64,000 nt of DNA from JALZKA01 sp963701205 (GTDB lineage Bacteria > Actinomycetota > Thermoleophilia > Solirubrobacterales > 70-9), in NCBI GenBank assembly GCA_963701205.1, contig OY969575.1, positions 1,488,001-1,552,000 of the forward strand, given 5' to 3'. Under the pieces are notes generated by a model. It was not told where the DNA came from and searched no databases. It saw only the letters and a program-made list of their open reading frames with translations. How positions within the stretch are numbered: the stretch's first letter is position 1; each line of letters opens with the position of its first letter. The position numbers and the translations under genes are program-made. Positions 8,889 to 16,768 of the stretch are shown here, piece after piece.

Positions 8889-9254
8889 CTAACCGACGGT
8901 GATCGTCTTCGAGTTATCCGCCTTGCACTTGGTCGTTGCGTTGGCGCGGGCGTAAATCTTGCCCTGCAGCCCCGGGTTGCCCACCGACCACATGTAGCGA
9001 TCGCCGTTCTGCGAGGCCGTATCGCTTGGCCCCTTGATGTCGTCGCCGCCACCCTGGGCGCCCTTCTGCTTGTAGACCGTCACCTTGCGGCCGTCCATGC
9101 AGGCCGTCTTGGCGCTCTTGACGTAGCCGAATACTTCGCCTCCGCCCTTGATTGTCACGGTGGTGTCGGCCTTGCCAGCCGCCGCCATCCCGATCGATGT
9201 GCCGATTGCGCAAATCGCGAAGACCACGCCAACGACACCCAACTTTGAACGCAT
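8889..9254 (-). CDS. Small secreted protein of unknown function
   Basis: A 121-residue protein. An N-terminal signal peptide is visible (basic MRSK, then a hydrophobic run, ending near GMAAAGKA). The mature part is beta-rich with two cysteines, in KTACMDG and TTKCKADN, that could form a disulfide. The open frame continues upstream to 9632, but the ATG at 9254 is preceded by a strong GGGGGAGGTTCC ribosome-binding site and starts the signal peptide exactly. The motif GRKVTVYKQ suggests a beta-sandwich surface domain. I do not recognise a named family. It is divergent from the transhydrogenase operon, with 111 bp between. Confidence 0.78.
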   Translation of the reverse strand: MRSKLGVVGVVFAICAIGTSIGMAAAGKADTTVTIKGGGEVFGYVKSAKTACMDGRKVTVYKQKGAQGGGDDIKGPSDTASQNGDRYMWSVGNPGLQGKIYARANATTKCKADNSKTITVG

Positions 9255-9365
9255 AGGAACCTCCCCCGTTTCGATTGCGCGAAGTGTCTCATAACTACCG
9301 TCGATCGCTACTGGATAGGCTTCGCGACCGCTGCCGCCGAGATGCGGGTGCGAGGGTTGATTTGA

Positions 9366-10484
9366 GTGAAGATCGGGGTTCCGAAAGAGACTGCTGACGG
9401 CGAGCGCCGAGTTGCGCTCATCCCCGACGTCGTCGCCTCGCTCGTCGGCAAGGGCCTCGATGTGATCGTCGAGTCCGGGGCAGGCGCTGAGTCCGGGCAT
9501 CCCGATGCTGCCTACACGGAGGCTGGTGCGACCATCGGAGAGCCTTGGGGCGCCGAGATCGTCGCCCAGGTTGCTGTGCCCAGCGGCGAGGCCATCGGCC
9601 GCCTGCGTTCGGGTCAAGTTTTGATCTCCCACCTGGCGCCGCTGACCTCCGGTGAGACGAACCGAGCGCTTGCCAGCGCGGGCGTGACCGCCTTCGCGAT
9701 GGAGTCCGTGCCGCGGATCACCAGGGCCCAGGCGATGGATGCCCTTTCCTCCCAGGCGAACGTCGCCGGCTATGCAGCTGCGCTGCTTGCCGCCCGGGAA
9801 GCTGGCCGATTCTTTCCGATGATGACGACGGCGGCAGGCACGGTTGCTCCGGCAAAGGTGCTGGTGCTGGGCGCCGGCGTTGCCGGTTTGCAGGCAATCG
9901 CAACGGCCAAGCGGCTTGGCGCGGTTGTCAGCGGTTTCGACATCCGGCGTGCCGCATGGGAGCAGATCGCCTCACTTGGCGGGCGCCCGCTTGAGCTTGA
10001 CTTCATCCCCGACGCCGAGGACGAGGGCGGCTACGCGCGGCCGCTCACGGACGAGGAAAACGAGCAGGTGCGCGAAGCCCTTGCCGAGAATGCCGGGCGC
10101 CAGGACGTGATCATCACGACGGCCCAGATCCCGGGCCGCGCCGCGCCGATCTTGCTGACCAGGCAGGCGGTGGCGAATATGGCCCCCGGCTCCGTCATCG
10201 TTGATCTCGCGGGCGATTCGGGCGGCAATTGTGAGCTGACCGAGGCTCGCACGACGGTGGTCTCCGACAACGGCGTGAAGGTGATCTCGCCTGCGAACCT
10301 GCCGAGCGATATGGCGGCGCACGCGTCCCAGCTTTATGCCAAGAACATCGAGAATCTGCTCGGCCTGCTGGTTGACGAGGAGGGTGCCCTGAACCTGGAT
10401 TTTGAGGATGAGGTCATCAAAGGCACTTGCCTGACCCATGGCGGCGAGATCGTTAATGAACGGGCCAAGGAGGTGGCGGGCTAG
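9366..10484 (+). CDS. pntAA: NAD(P) transhydrogenase alpha subunit, NAD(H)-binding part
   Basis: A 372-residue cytosolic domain I of proton-translocating transhydrogenase. It starts MKIGVPKETADGERRVALIP, the alanine dehydrogenase/PNT N-terminal signature, and the nucleotide fold carries VLVLGAGVAGLQAIATAKRLGA and SGFDIRRAAWEQ. The enzyme uses the proton gradient to drive hydride transfer from NADH to NADP+. The GTG at 9366 overlaps no other start. A TAGGCT at 9316-9321 may be the -10, giving a leader of about 40 nt with GAGGGT as a weak ribosome-binding site. The stop shares one base with the next GTG (TAGTG). The split alpha subunit is the Rhodospirillum-type three-gene arrangement. Confidence 0.93.
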   Translation: MKIGVPKETADGERRVALIPDVVASLVGKGLDVIVESGAGAESGHPDAAYTEAGATIGEPWGAEIVAQVAVPSGEAIGRLRSGQVLISHLAPLTSGETNRALASAGVTAFAMESVPRITRAQAMDALSSQANVAGYAAALLAAREAGRFFPMMTTAAGTVAPAKVLVLGAGVAGLQAIATAKRLGAVVSGFDIRRAAWEQIASLGGRPLELDFIPDAEDEGGYARPLTDEENEQVREALAENAGRQDVIITTAQIPGRAAPILLTRQAVANMAPGSVIVDLAGDSGGNCELTEARTTVVSDNGVKVISPANLPSDMAAHASQLYAKNIENLLGLLVDEEGALNLDFEDEVIKGTCLTHGGEIVNERAKEVAG

Positions 10485-10789
10485 TGGGCGTCGTCACCGA
10501 GCTCACGATCTTCGTGCTGGCCGCGTTCGTCGGCTTCGAGGTGATCTCAAAGGTCCCAGCGACCCTGCACACGCCGCTGATGAGCCAGACCAACGCCATC
10601 CACGGCATCGTCATGCTCGGCGGCCTGATCGTGGTCGGCTTCGGCAACGACGCCGTTGAGTACACGATCGGCACGATCGCGATCGCCTTCGGCGCGATCA
10701 ACATCGTTGGCGGCTTCATGGTCACCGACCGGATGCTCGGCATGTTCGCCGTCAAGAAGAAGCCCAAGGACGACGAGGCGAAGCCGTGA
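10484..10789 (+). CDS. pntAB: NAD(P) transhydrogenase alpha subunit, membrane part
   Basis: A 101-residue membrane protein, the domain II fragment encoded separately in three-subunit transhydrogenases. It has about three hydrophobic helices, including ELTIFVLAAFVGFEVISKVP and GTIAIAFGAINIVGGFMV, with the conserved TLHTPLMSQTNAIHG between them. The lysine-rich C-terminus is cytosolic. It starts on a GTG that shares one base with the pntAA stop and ends in a GTGA overlap with pntB, so all three subunits are translationally coupled. Confidence 0.93.
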   Translation: MGVVTELTIFVLAAFVGFEVISKVPATLHTPLMSQTNAIHGIVMLGGLIVVGFGNDAVEYTIGTIAIAFGAINIVGGFMVTDRMLGMFAVKKKPKDDEAKP

Positions 10790-12207
10790 ATCTGCCGCTA
10801 GCAGTCCTTGAGCCGGGCGGCGACGGCGCCACGGCGCTCTACATCGTCGCCTTCTCGATGTTCATTATTGGCGTTCGCCGCGGAACCCATCCGACCACGG
10901 CCAAGCAGGGCAACATGATCGCGGCCGTCGGGATGGCGATCGCCGTCGTGACGACGTTGCTGTTGGACGACATCGGAAACTGGGGGCTGATTGTGGCCGG
11001 CCTTGGCGTCGGCACAGCGGTCGGCGTTGTCGCGTCGCTTCGCGTCCAGATGACGGCGATGCCGCAGATGGTCGCGCTCTACAACGGCGTCGGCGGTGGC
11101 GCGGTTGCATTGATCGCCTGGTCGGAGATCCGCCACGGAATCTCGCTCGGACACGAAGTCCCGCTTGACGAGTTGATCCCGATCTTGTTTGCGGCCGTTG
11201 TCGGCTCCGTCTCGTTTTGGGGCTCGAACATCGCCTTCGCGAAGCTTCAGGACCTGATCCCGACCAAGCCGATGGCGCTGCCCGGCCAGCAGGTCCTGAA
11301 CGCGGCCCTCTTGATCGGCGTGGTGGTGGCGTGCGTCTCGATCGCGATCAACAACGACGGCGTCTCGCAGCCGCTCTTCATCGGCATCTTGGTCGCGGCC
11401 GCGCTGCTCGGTAACTTCGCTGTGTTGCCGATCGGCGGCGCCGACATGCCCGTCGTGATCTCGCTCCTGAACGCGGCCACGGGCCTCTCCGCCGCGGCCG
11501 CCGGGTTCGCGCTCGACAACGTCGCGCTGATCGTTGCCGGCACCCTCGTCGGCTCATCGGGAACGATCCTCACGATGGAGATGGCCACGGCGATGAACCG
11601 GTCGGTCGCGAACATCCTCTTCGCCGGCTTCGGTGGCGCTCCGGCGGGTGGGGGGGCGGGCGGCGGCGAGGTTCGGCCGCACACCTCGATCGGGGCTCAG
11701 GACGCCGCGATCAAGCTCGCCTATGCCGATTCGGTCGTGATCGTGCCGGGCTACGGGCTCGCGGTGGCGCAGGCCCAGCACGCCGTCAAGGAGATGGCCG
11801 ACGCGCTGATCAAACGCGGGATCGATGTCAACTACGCGATCCACCCGGTCGCCGGGCGAATGCCGGGACACATGAACGTGCTGCTTGCCGAGGCTGACGT
11901 GCCCTACGAGAAGCTGCGTGAGATGGAGGACATCAACCCGGAGATGCCGCGGACGAGCGTTGCGATCGTCATCGGCGCCAACGACGTCACCAACCCCGCG
12001 GCCAAGACGGATCCCGACTCGCCGATCGCCGGGATGCCGATCATCGAGGTCTCGGAGGCGCAGCAAGTCATCGTGATCAAGCGCTCAATGAGCCCCGGTT
12101 TCGCCGGGATCGACAACGACCTCTTCTACTTGCCCAACACGGACATGCTCTTTGACGACGCCAAGAAGGCGGCGGCGGAGATCGCCAGCGAGATCGGCAA
12201 CCTCTAA
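10786..12207 (+). CDS. pntB: NAD(P) transhydrogenase beta subunit
   Basis: A 473-residue subunit with an N-terminal membrane domain of eight to nine helices and a C-terminal NADP(H)-binding domain III. The latter shows VVIVPGYGLAVAQAQHAVKE, HPVAGRMPGHMNVLLAEADV and VVIGANDVTNPAAK, all diagnostic. A glycine-rich linker around GGAPAGGGAGGGE joins the two domains. The GTG at 10786 overlaps pntAB (GTGA). It converges on the lapA-like gene; an 8-bp GC stem at 12244-12264 in that gap could act as terminator for both. Confidence 0.94.
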   Translation: MNLPLAVLEPGGDGATALYIVAFSMFIIGVRRGTHPTTAKQGNMIAAVGMAIAVVTTLLLDDIGNWGLIVAGLGVGTAVGVVASLRVQMTAMPQMVALYNGVGGGAVALIAWSEIRHGISLGHEVPLDELIPILFAAVVGSVSFWGSNIAFAKLQDLIPTKPMALPGQQVLNAALLIGVVVACVSIAINNDGVSQPLFIGILVAAALLGNFAVLPIGGADMPVVISLLNAATGLSAAAAGFALDNVALIVAGTLVGSSGTILTMEMATAMNRSVANILFAGFGGAPAGGGAGGGEVRPHTSIGAQDAAIKLAYADSVVIVPGYGLAVAQAQHAVKEMADALIKRGIDVNYAIHPVAGRMPGHMNVLLAEADVPYEKLREMEDINPEMPRTSVAIVIGANDVTNPAAKTDPDSPIAGMPIIEVSEAQQVIVIKRSMSPGFAGIDNDLFYLPNTDMLFDDAKKAAAEIASEIGNL

Positions 12208-12232
12208 CGGGAGGGTGCGGCGCTGGGCGGGG

Positions 12233-12484
12233 TCAGTCGTGACCGCCGCGCCTGACGCGCGGCGTGGCCCAACCGATCAGCGCGCCGAGGGCGCCGACGA
12301 TCAAGAGCGCGAAGATCAAGGGGATCGTCGTGTTGACGAACAGGAACTTGACCTCAACCTCCTGCAGGTTCTGGACGATCAGGATCCCCAACAGCACGGC
12401 GGCGGCGGCGAGGATGTAGGACTTCCAGCCGCGGCCTTCCTTGCGGGGCTTCAGCGAATCGACGTTAATGGGTTCTGAGGCCAT
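12233..12484 (-). CDS. LapA-domain small membrane protein
   Basis: An 83-residue protein with two transmembrane helices, WKSYILAAAAVLLGILIVQN and TTIPLIFALLIVGALGALIG, joined by a short loop LQEVEVKFLFVNT. This is the LapA (DUF1049) layout; in enterobacteria such proteins help assemble lipopolysaccharide, but in Gram-positives the role is unknown. The C-terminus is basic (RVRRGGHD). A -10-like TACGGT (12496-12491) ends 6 nt before the ATG, suggesting a leaderless mRNA. Confidence 0.8.
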   Translation of the reverse strand: MASEPINVDSLKPRKEGRGWKSYILAAAAVLLGILIVQNLQEVEVKFLFVNTTIPLIFALLIVGALGALIGWATPRVRRGGHD

Positions 12485-12490
12485 TGGGGA

Positions 12491-12496
12491 ACCGTA
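12491..12496 (-). promoter_or_regulatory. -10-like TACGGT before the LapA-like gene (leaderless)
   Basis: On the minus strand TACGGT is followed by six bases and then the ATG at 12484. No Shine-Dalgarno sequence is seen. Confidence 0.4.
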
Positions 12497-12546
12497 CCTG
12501 CACGGGGCGCGGGCAATTCGTCACGGGTCACGGGCTGTGCATTCGT

Positions 12547-13431
12547 ATGCGACACAGGCGCCAGCGCGGCCAGGCCACGCCTGAATGGCTGGGCCTGGTC
12601 CTGGTGGTTGCGCTTGCGTTCGCAGCGATGGTCGCCGCCAGCCCGGTTCCCGGATCGTCGCTTGCGAGCGCCATTGCCAACCGCCTGATCTGCGCGGTCG
12701 GTCTGGGGGAGGGATGCGGCGGGGTGCCGGGGCCGCTCGTCCTGGCCTACGGCCGCGAGCTGGCGAGCTTGGTGACAAGGCACACGCCAACGCTCGAGTA
12801 CGAGCCTGGAATGCGGGCGCTGCCGGTTGATTTTCGGTCCTGTCGCGACGATGCCTGCGCCGAGGGGGTCGGGGAGGGCAGGGTCGAGCGTTCGCTTGCC
12901 GGCGAGCCGGTGACGGCGTTCACGCACGTCGTCGCCTGCGGCGAGGAAGCCGTGTCGGCCGAGTCCGGCTTCGATTGCACCGGCGAGCGATCCGGCAACA
13001 CGTACGTCCAGTTCTGGCTCTACTACCCGGGCAGTCACTCATCTCGCCACCTCTACGGGGCTGCCGGGTACCACGACGACGATTGGGAATCGTTCACGGT
13101 GCGCGTCGGCACCGAAGGAACCGACGCCAGGGCCAGCTCACACCAGGGCTACAACGGCTACAGCGGCGACCCGCTCTCCGACGCGGGGATCATTCCCAAA
13201 TCGGGCTGGGTGAGCGCGACCGGCCGCTACTGGATCGCCGGTGGCAGCCACGCGGGCAAGGTCGGCCGCCGCGGCCCTCGCCCGGATAGCTCCGGCCGCT
13301 GGACCCCGGGTTCGGCGATCCACCTCGTCCCGATCGAGTCGCTCGCCGACTCCTGGCAGGACTTCGAGTTCGAGGTGACGCCGCCCTGGCTCAAAGACGT
13401 CTACCGCGACCCGGAGAACCGGGGCACGTGA
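12547..13431 (+). CDS. Secreted protein with pilin-like signal and Vps62-like domain
   Basis: A 294-residue protein. It begins MRHRRQRGQATPEWLGLV followed by a hydrophobic helix; the GQATPEW box resembles the GQA.VEY processing site of Flp/TadE pseudopilins, with the conserved Glu at +5 or so, so it may be cut by a prepilin peptidase. The rest is hydrophilic with two Cys pairs. The region YVQFWLYYPGS, then YHDDDWESFTVRVG and SHQGYNGY resembles the Vps62/DUF946 fold (aromatic plus H-x-DWE). The open frame extends to 12484, but ATG 12547 matches the start of the signal. No pilus genes adjoin. Function unknown. Confidence 0.72.
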   Translation: MRHRRQRGQATPEWLGLVLVVALAFAAMVAASPVPGSSLASAIANRLICAVGLGEGCGGVPGPLVLAYGRELASLVTRHTPTLEYEPGMRALPVDFRSCRDDACAEGVGEGRVERSLAGEPVTAFTHVVACGEEAVSAESGFDCTGERSGNTYVQFWLYYPGSHSSRHLYGAAGYHDDDWESFTVRVGTEGTDARASSHQGYNGYSGDPLSDAGIIPKSGWVSATGRYWIAGGSHAGKVGRRGPRPDSSGRWTPGSAIHLVPIESLADSWQDFEFEVTPPWLKDVYRDPENRGT

Positions 13432-13445
13432 CGGCGGCCAGCCAG

Positions 13446-13490
13446 CGACTGCGGGGTATTGGGGGCATCACCCATACAAACCCGCAGTCG
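13446..13490. terminator. Strong bidirectional hairpin terminator
   Basis: The 10-bp perfect arms CGACTGCGGG (13446-13455) and CCCGCAGTCG (13481-13490) enclose a second small stem TGGG/CCCA. It lies between the convergent secreted-protein gene and tetR gene. Confidence 0.7.
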
Positions 13491-13493
13491 GCG

Positions 13494-14126
13494 TTAGGGG
13501 CGGGGGGAGGCGCCCAGGCCGAGTTGGTCCAAGAGCCACTCGTTGTGGGCCAAAAGGCGCTCGATCGGGTAACGATCGGGGCTTTCCAGCAGCAAGCGGG
13601 CTGCGTCCTCGGCGACCGCCTGGAGGGTGAGCGCGGTTAGCTCGGGGTCGATCGGGGTGGGGCCGTTGACGACGGCAAGCACCTCCGGTACGAGCGCGGC
13701 GATCTGCGCCGTGACGTCCGCACGGATCTGGACCGCCCGCTCGCGCAGGATTTCAGGCGTGCCTTCGGCTGGCATCAGCACGAGTTGCCACGTCACCGGA
13801 TCCTCGGCCACCGCTTCGAGGAAGGCCCGGAACCCCTGGCGCACCATCTCGACGGGGTCCTGGTCGGTCGGCGAGCGCGGAATCAGCTCGACCAGCTGCG
13901 CAACCGCGCGCTGTCCCTCGCGCTCGACGAGCGCGTTCAAAAGCCCCGCGAGGTCGTTGAAGTGGTCGTAGACAACCGGGCGGGTGATCCCGGCGCGCTT
14001 GGCGACGGCGCCGATCGAAACCGAGTGGAATCCGCGCTCGCCGGCGATTGTCTTGGTGACGTCGAGGAGCTGAGCGCGCCGCTGCGGACCGCTGAGACGA
14101 AGGGGTCTGGTCGAGGTGGCGTTCAT
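13494..14126 (-). CDS. TetR/AcrR family transcriptional regulator
   Basis: A 210-residue repressor. The N-terminal helix-turn-helix is visible as VTKTIAGERGFHSVSIGAVAKRAGITRPVVYDHFN (described in two parts: residues about 24-45 and 46-58), with the typical TetR PVVYDHF ending. The C-terminal helical domain would bind a small ligand. It is divergent from the Baeyer-Villiger monooxygenase gene, with two near-identical palindromic boxes between them (14145-14174), so it most likely represses that operon and itself until substrate or product is present. Confidence 0.88.
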   Translation of the reverse strand: MNATSTRPLRLSGPQRRAQLLDVTKTIAGERGFHSVSIGAVAKRAGITRPVVYDHFNDLAGLLNALVEREGQRAVAQLVELIPRSPTDQDPVEMVRQGFRAFLEAVAEDPVTWQLVLMPAEGTPEILRERAVQIRADVTAQIAALVPEVLAVVNGPTPIDPELTALTLQAVAEDAARLLLESPDRYPIERLLAHNEWLLDQLGLGASPRP

Positions 14127-14144
14127 CGCTTCAACATGCTAGGC

Positions 14145-14174
14145 TACACCACTGTAACTTACACCAGTGTAAGT
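14145..14174. promoter_or_regulatory. Two palindromic TetR operator candidates
   Basis: Two boxes, TACACCACTGTAA (14145-14157) and TACACCAGTGTAA (14160-14172), differ at one base. The second is a near-perfect palindrome, ACTTACAC-CA-GTGTAAGT (14157-14174). They are 15 bp apart in the 97-bp gap between the divergent tetR and monooxygenase genes. Confidence 0.65.
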
Positions 14175-14223
14175 GTGCAACCCGACTTCCGCCACACCTA
14201 ACCAAGAAGGACCTGGAGAAACG

Positions 14224-15795
14224 ATGACCGCGACTGCCACCCGCCCCGCTCCGGCCGATGCTCCCGAAATCGAGCAACCCGACCACGAAATCGTGATCGT
14301 CGGCAACGGCTTCTCGGGCCTTGGGACGGCGATCAAGCTCAAGCAGTCCGGGATCGACGACTTTCTGATCATCGACAAGGCCGACTCGGTCGCCGGCACG
14401 TGGCGCGAAAACACCTACCCCGGCTGCGCCTGCGATGTCCCTTCGCACATGTACTCGTACTCGTTCGAGCAGAACCCTGACTGGACCCGGATGTACGCGC
14501 CGCAGCCCGAGATTCGGGCCTATCTGGAGCGCTGCGTCGATAAGTACGGGCTGCGTGACCACCTGGTGTTGAACACCAAGGCGCTTGGCGCCGAGTGGGA
14601 CGAGAGCGCGGGCCTTTGGCGTTGTCGCGCCGAGGGGCCCGAGGGCGAGTCCGCGATCACCGCGCGCTTCTTGGTTTCGGGCATCGGTGGCTTGCACGTG
14701 CCGTCGGCCCCCGACTTTCCCGGGATCGAGAACTTCAAGGGCGCCGTCTTTCACTCGGCGCAGTGGGATCACGATTACGATTTGACCGGCAAGCGGGTTG
14801 CCGTGATCGGCACCGGTGCGAGCTCGATCCAATTCGTTCCGGAGATTCAGCCGCAGGTCGAGCAGCTGGACCTCTACCAGCGCACCGCGCCCTGGATCAT
14901 GCCGAAGGTGGACCGGGGGATCTCGCGCTTCGAACGCCGCCTGTACCGGGCGTTGCCGTTCCTGCAGCGCGGGATTCGCTACGGGATCTATTGGTTCCTC
15001 GAGCTCGTCGCCCTGCGCGTCGTCAAGAGCGAGCGGATCGGCAGGATCGCCGAACGCATCGCAACCAGGCATCTGCAAAAACAGGTCAGCGACCCGGTCA
15101 AGCGCCAAAAGCTGACCCCCAACTACGAGATCGGCTGCAAGCGGATCCTGATGTCAAACACCTACTACGCCGCGCTTGACCAGCCCAACGCGGCGGTCAT
15201 CACCGACGGGATTGCGGAGATCCGCGCGGGCTCGGTCGTCGATGGCGCCGGAGTCGAGCGCGAGGTTGACGCGATCATCCTCGGAACCGGGTTCGACACC
15301 CAGGCCATGGCTTCGTCGGTCGAGCTGCGGGGCGTTGGCGGCAGGCTGCTTGCCGAGGAGTGGACCGAGTCCGGGATCCAGGCCCATCGCGGCACGATGA
15401 TCGCCGGGTTTCCCAACCTCTTCTTCCTGCTGGGCCCGAATACGGGCCTCGGCCATAACTCCGTCGTCTTCATGATCGAACGGCAGATCGGACTTGCGCT
15501 CAAGGCGATCAAGGAATGCCGGCACCGAGGACCCGGTGTCTCCCTGGCGCCCACGGCAACCGCCCAGGCGTCATTCAACCAGCGTGTCCAGGACGAACTG
15601 CGCGACGCCGTTTGGTCGCGGGGAACCTGCCAGAGCTGGTACCTCGATTCGCACGGGCGCAACATCACCCTTTGGCCTGGCGCGACCTGGCAGTTTCGCA
15701 ACGAGCTGAATTCTCTGAAAGTTGACGAGTACGAGTTCGCCACGCCGGCACACTCGCCTTCGTCGGAGCTAATTCCCGCCGCCGTCGCGGCATAA
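14224..15795 (+). CDS. Baeyer-Villiger type flavin monooxygenase
   Basis: A 523-residue FAD/NADPH monooxygenase. The first nucleotide-binding site is IVGNGFSGLGTAIKLKQSG (GxGxxG), the second is KRVAVIGTGASSIQFVPEI, and between them lies the BVMO fingerprint FKGAVFHSAQWDHD (FxGxxxHxxxW). These enzymes insert oxygen beside a carbonyl, turning ketones into esters or lactones. The ATG at 14224 is preceded by GGAG about 7 nt upstream; the open frame runs further up through the operator region, so that extension is rejected. It is followed after 23 bp by an SDR that could supply the ketone from an alcohol. Probably induced through the divergent TetR. Substrate unknown (steroid, terpene or cyclic ketone). 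Confidence 0.9.
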   Translation: MTATATRPAPADAPEIEQPDHEIVIVGNGFSGLGTAIKLKQSGIDDFLIIDKADSVAGTWRENTYPGCACDVPSHMYSYSFEQNPDWTRMYAPQPEIRAYLERCVDKYGLRDHLVLNTKALGAEWDESAGLWRCRAEGPEGESAITARFLVSGIGGLHVPSAPDFPGIENFKGAVFHSAQWDHDYDLTGKRVAVIGTGASSIQFVPEIQPQVEQLDLYQRTAPWIMPKVDRGISRFERRLYRALPFLQRGIRYGIYWFLELVALRVVKSERIGRIAERIATRHLQKQVSDPVKRQKLTPNYEIGCKRILMSNTYYAALDQPNAAVITDGIAEIRAGSVVDGAGVEREVDAIILGTGFDTQAMASSVELRGVGGRLLAEEWTESGIQAHRGTMIAGFPNLFFLLGPNTGLGHNSVVFMIERQIGLALKAIKECRHRGPGVSLAPTATAQASFNQRVQDELRDAVWSRGTCQSWYLDSHGRNITLWPGATWQFRNELNSLKVDEYEFATPAHSPSSELIPAAVAA

Positions 15796-15818
15796 ATCTT
15801 CTACGAGAGGATCTAGAA

Positions 15819-16721
15819 ATGGCCAAGTACGACGTCAACGGACGCACAGCCTTCGTAACCGGTGCAGCGCGCGGCATCGGCGCGGGTATCGCCGAACGCC
15901 TGCACGCAAAGGGGGCCAATGTGGCGCTCGTCGGCCTCGAGCCAGAACTGCTCGAGGAGCGCGCCGCCAAGCTTGGCCCGCGGAGCGCGGTCTTTGAGGC
16001 GGACGTCTGTGATCTGGACGCCCTTGAGCGCGCCGTCGCTGGAACGGTGGACTTGTTCGGCGGGATCGACGTCGCCGTTGCGAACGCCGGTATCCACACC
16101 GTTGGCTCGCTGCTCACCGCTCCCGTAGAGCAGGTGGAGCGCACGCTTGAGGTGAACCTGATGGGCGTCTGGCGCACGGACCGCGCCGTGCTTCCGCAGA
16201 TCGTCGAACGCGACGGTTACCTGATCAACGTTGCATCGCTGGCCGCTGCCTCGCACGCTCCGCTCATGGGTCCATACGCAGCCTCGAAGGCGGGCGTCGA
16301 GGGCCTGACCGACTCGCTGCGCGTGGAGCTGTCGGTAACCGGTGCTCGCGCCGGCTGCGCCTACTTTGGCTTCATTGACACCGACCTCGTTCGCGGCAGC
16401 TTCGAGCACCCGTCCACCAAGGCGATGGAGGGCCTGATGCCCCGCTTCGTCCGCAAGTCGGTGCCGGTCGAGGTGGCCGTCAACACCCTCGATCGGGCGA
16501 TCGAGAAGCGCTCCGGCCGAGCCTGGGCGCCTCGCTTCGTCGGTGGTGCGCTCGCATTTCGCGGGATCATTCAGCCGCTCACCGAGCTTCGTGCGATGCG
16601 CGCGAAGAAGAATCTGATCGAGGCGATTCGCCTTGCCGATCCCGCCAACGGCGCGCTCGATGGCCAGGATCCCCTGCTCGGCGTCGCCGCGTCCGTTCCG
16701 GAATCCGACCGCGTCGGCTGA
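15819..16721 (+). CDS. SDR family NAD(P)-dependent oxidoreductase
   Basis: A 300-residue short-chain dehydrogenase with TGAARGIGAGIAERL, VANAGIHTVGSL, INVASLAAASHAP and YAASKAGVEGLTD (catalytic Tyr-x3-Lys). An AGAGGAT ribosome-binding site lies upstream of ATG 15819. It has the same extended C-terminal region (about 60 residues) as the SDR at 7914-8831. The gene follows the BVMO in the same direction and probably the same transcript, fitting an alcohol-to-ketone-to-ester route controlled by the TetR regulator. Confidence 0.88.
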   Translation: MAKYDVNGRTAFVTGAARGIGAGIAERLHAKGANVALVGLEPELLEERAAKLGPRSAVFEADVCDLDALERAVAGTVDLFGGIDVAVANAGIHTVGSLLTAPVEQVERTLEVNLMGVWRTDRAVLPQIVERDGYLINVASLAAASHAPLMGPYAASKAGVEGLTDSLRVELSVTGARAGCAYFGFIDTDLVRGSFEHPSTKAMEGLMPRFVRKSVPVEVAVNTLDRAIEKRSGRAWAPRFVGGALAFRGIIQPLTELRAMRAKKNLIEAIRLADPANGALDGQDPLLGVAASVPESDRVG

Positions 16722-16768
16722 GCCCTGGGGGCGCACCGGGCCACGTTGCGTAAGGATCAGCCGCTGAG

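Noticed and set aside
9255..9632. N-terminal extension of the small secreted protein
   Set aside because: The ATG at 9254 has a strong Shine-Dalgarno site and starts a signal peptide; the extension overlaps the transhydrogenase start region.
12244..12264. GC stem at the end of pntB as a certain terminator
   Set aside because: The 8-bp stem lies inside the last codons of the LapA-like gene and has no T-tract, so it may be coding constraint; noted only as a possibility.
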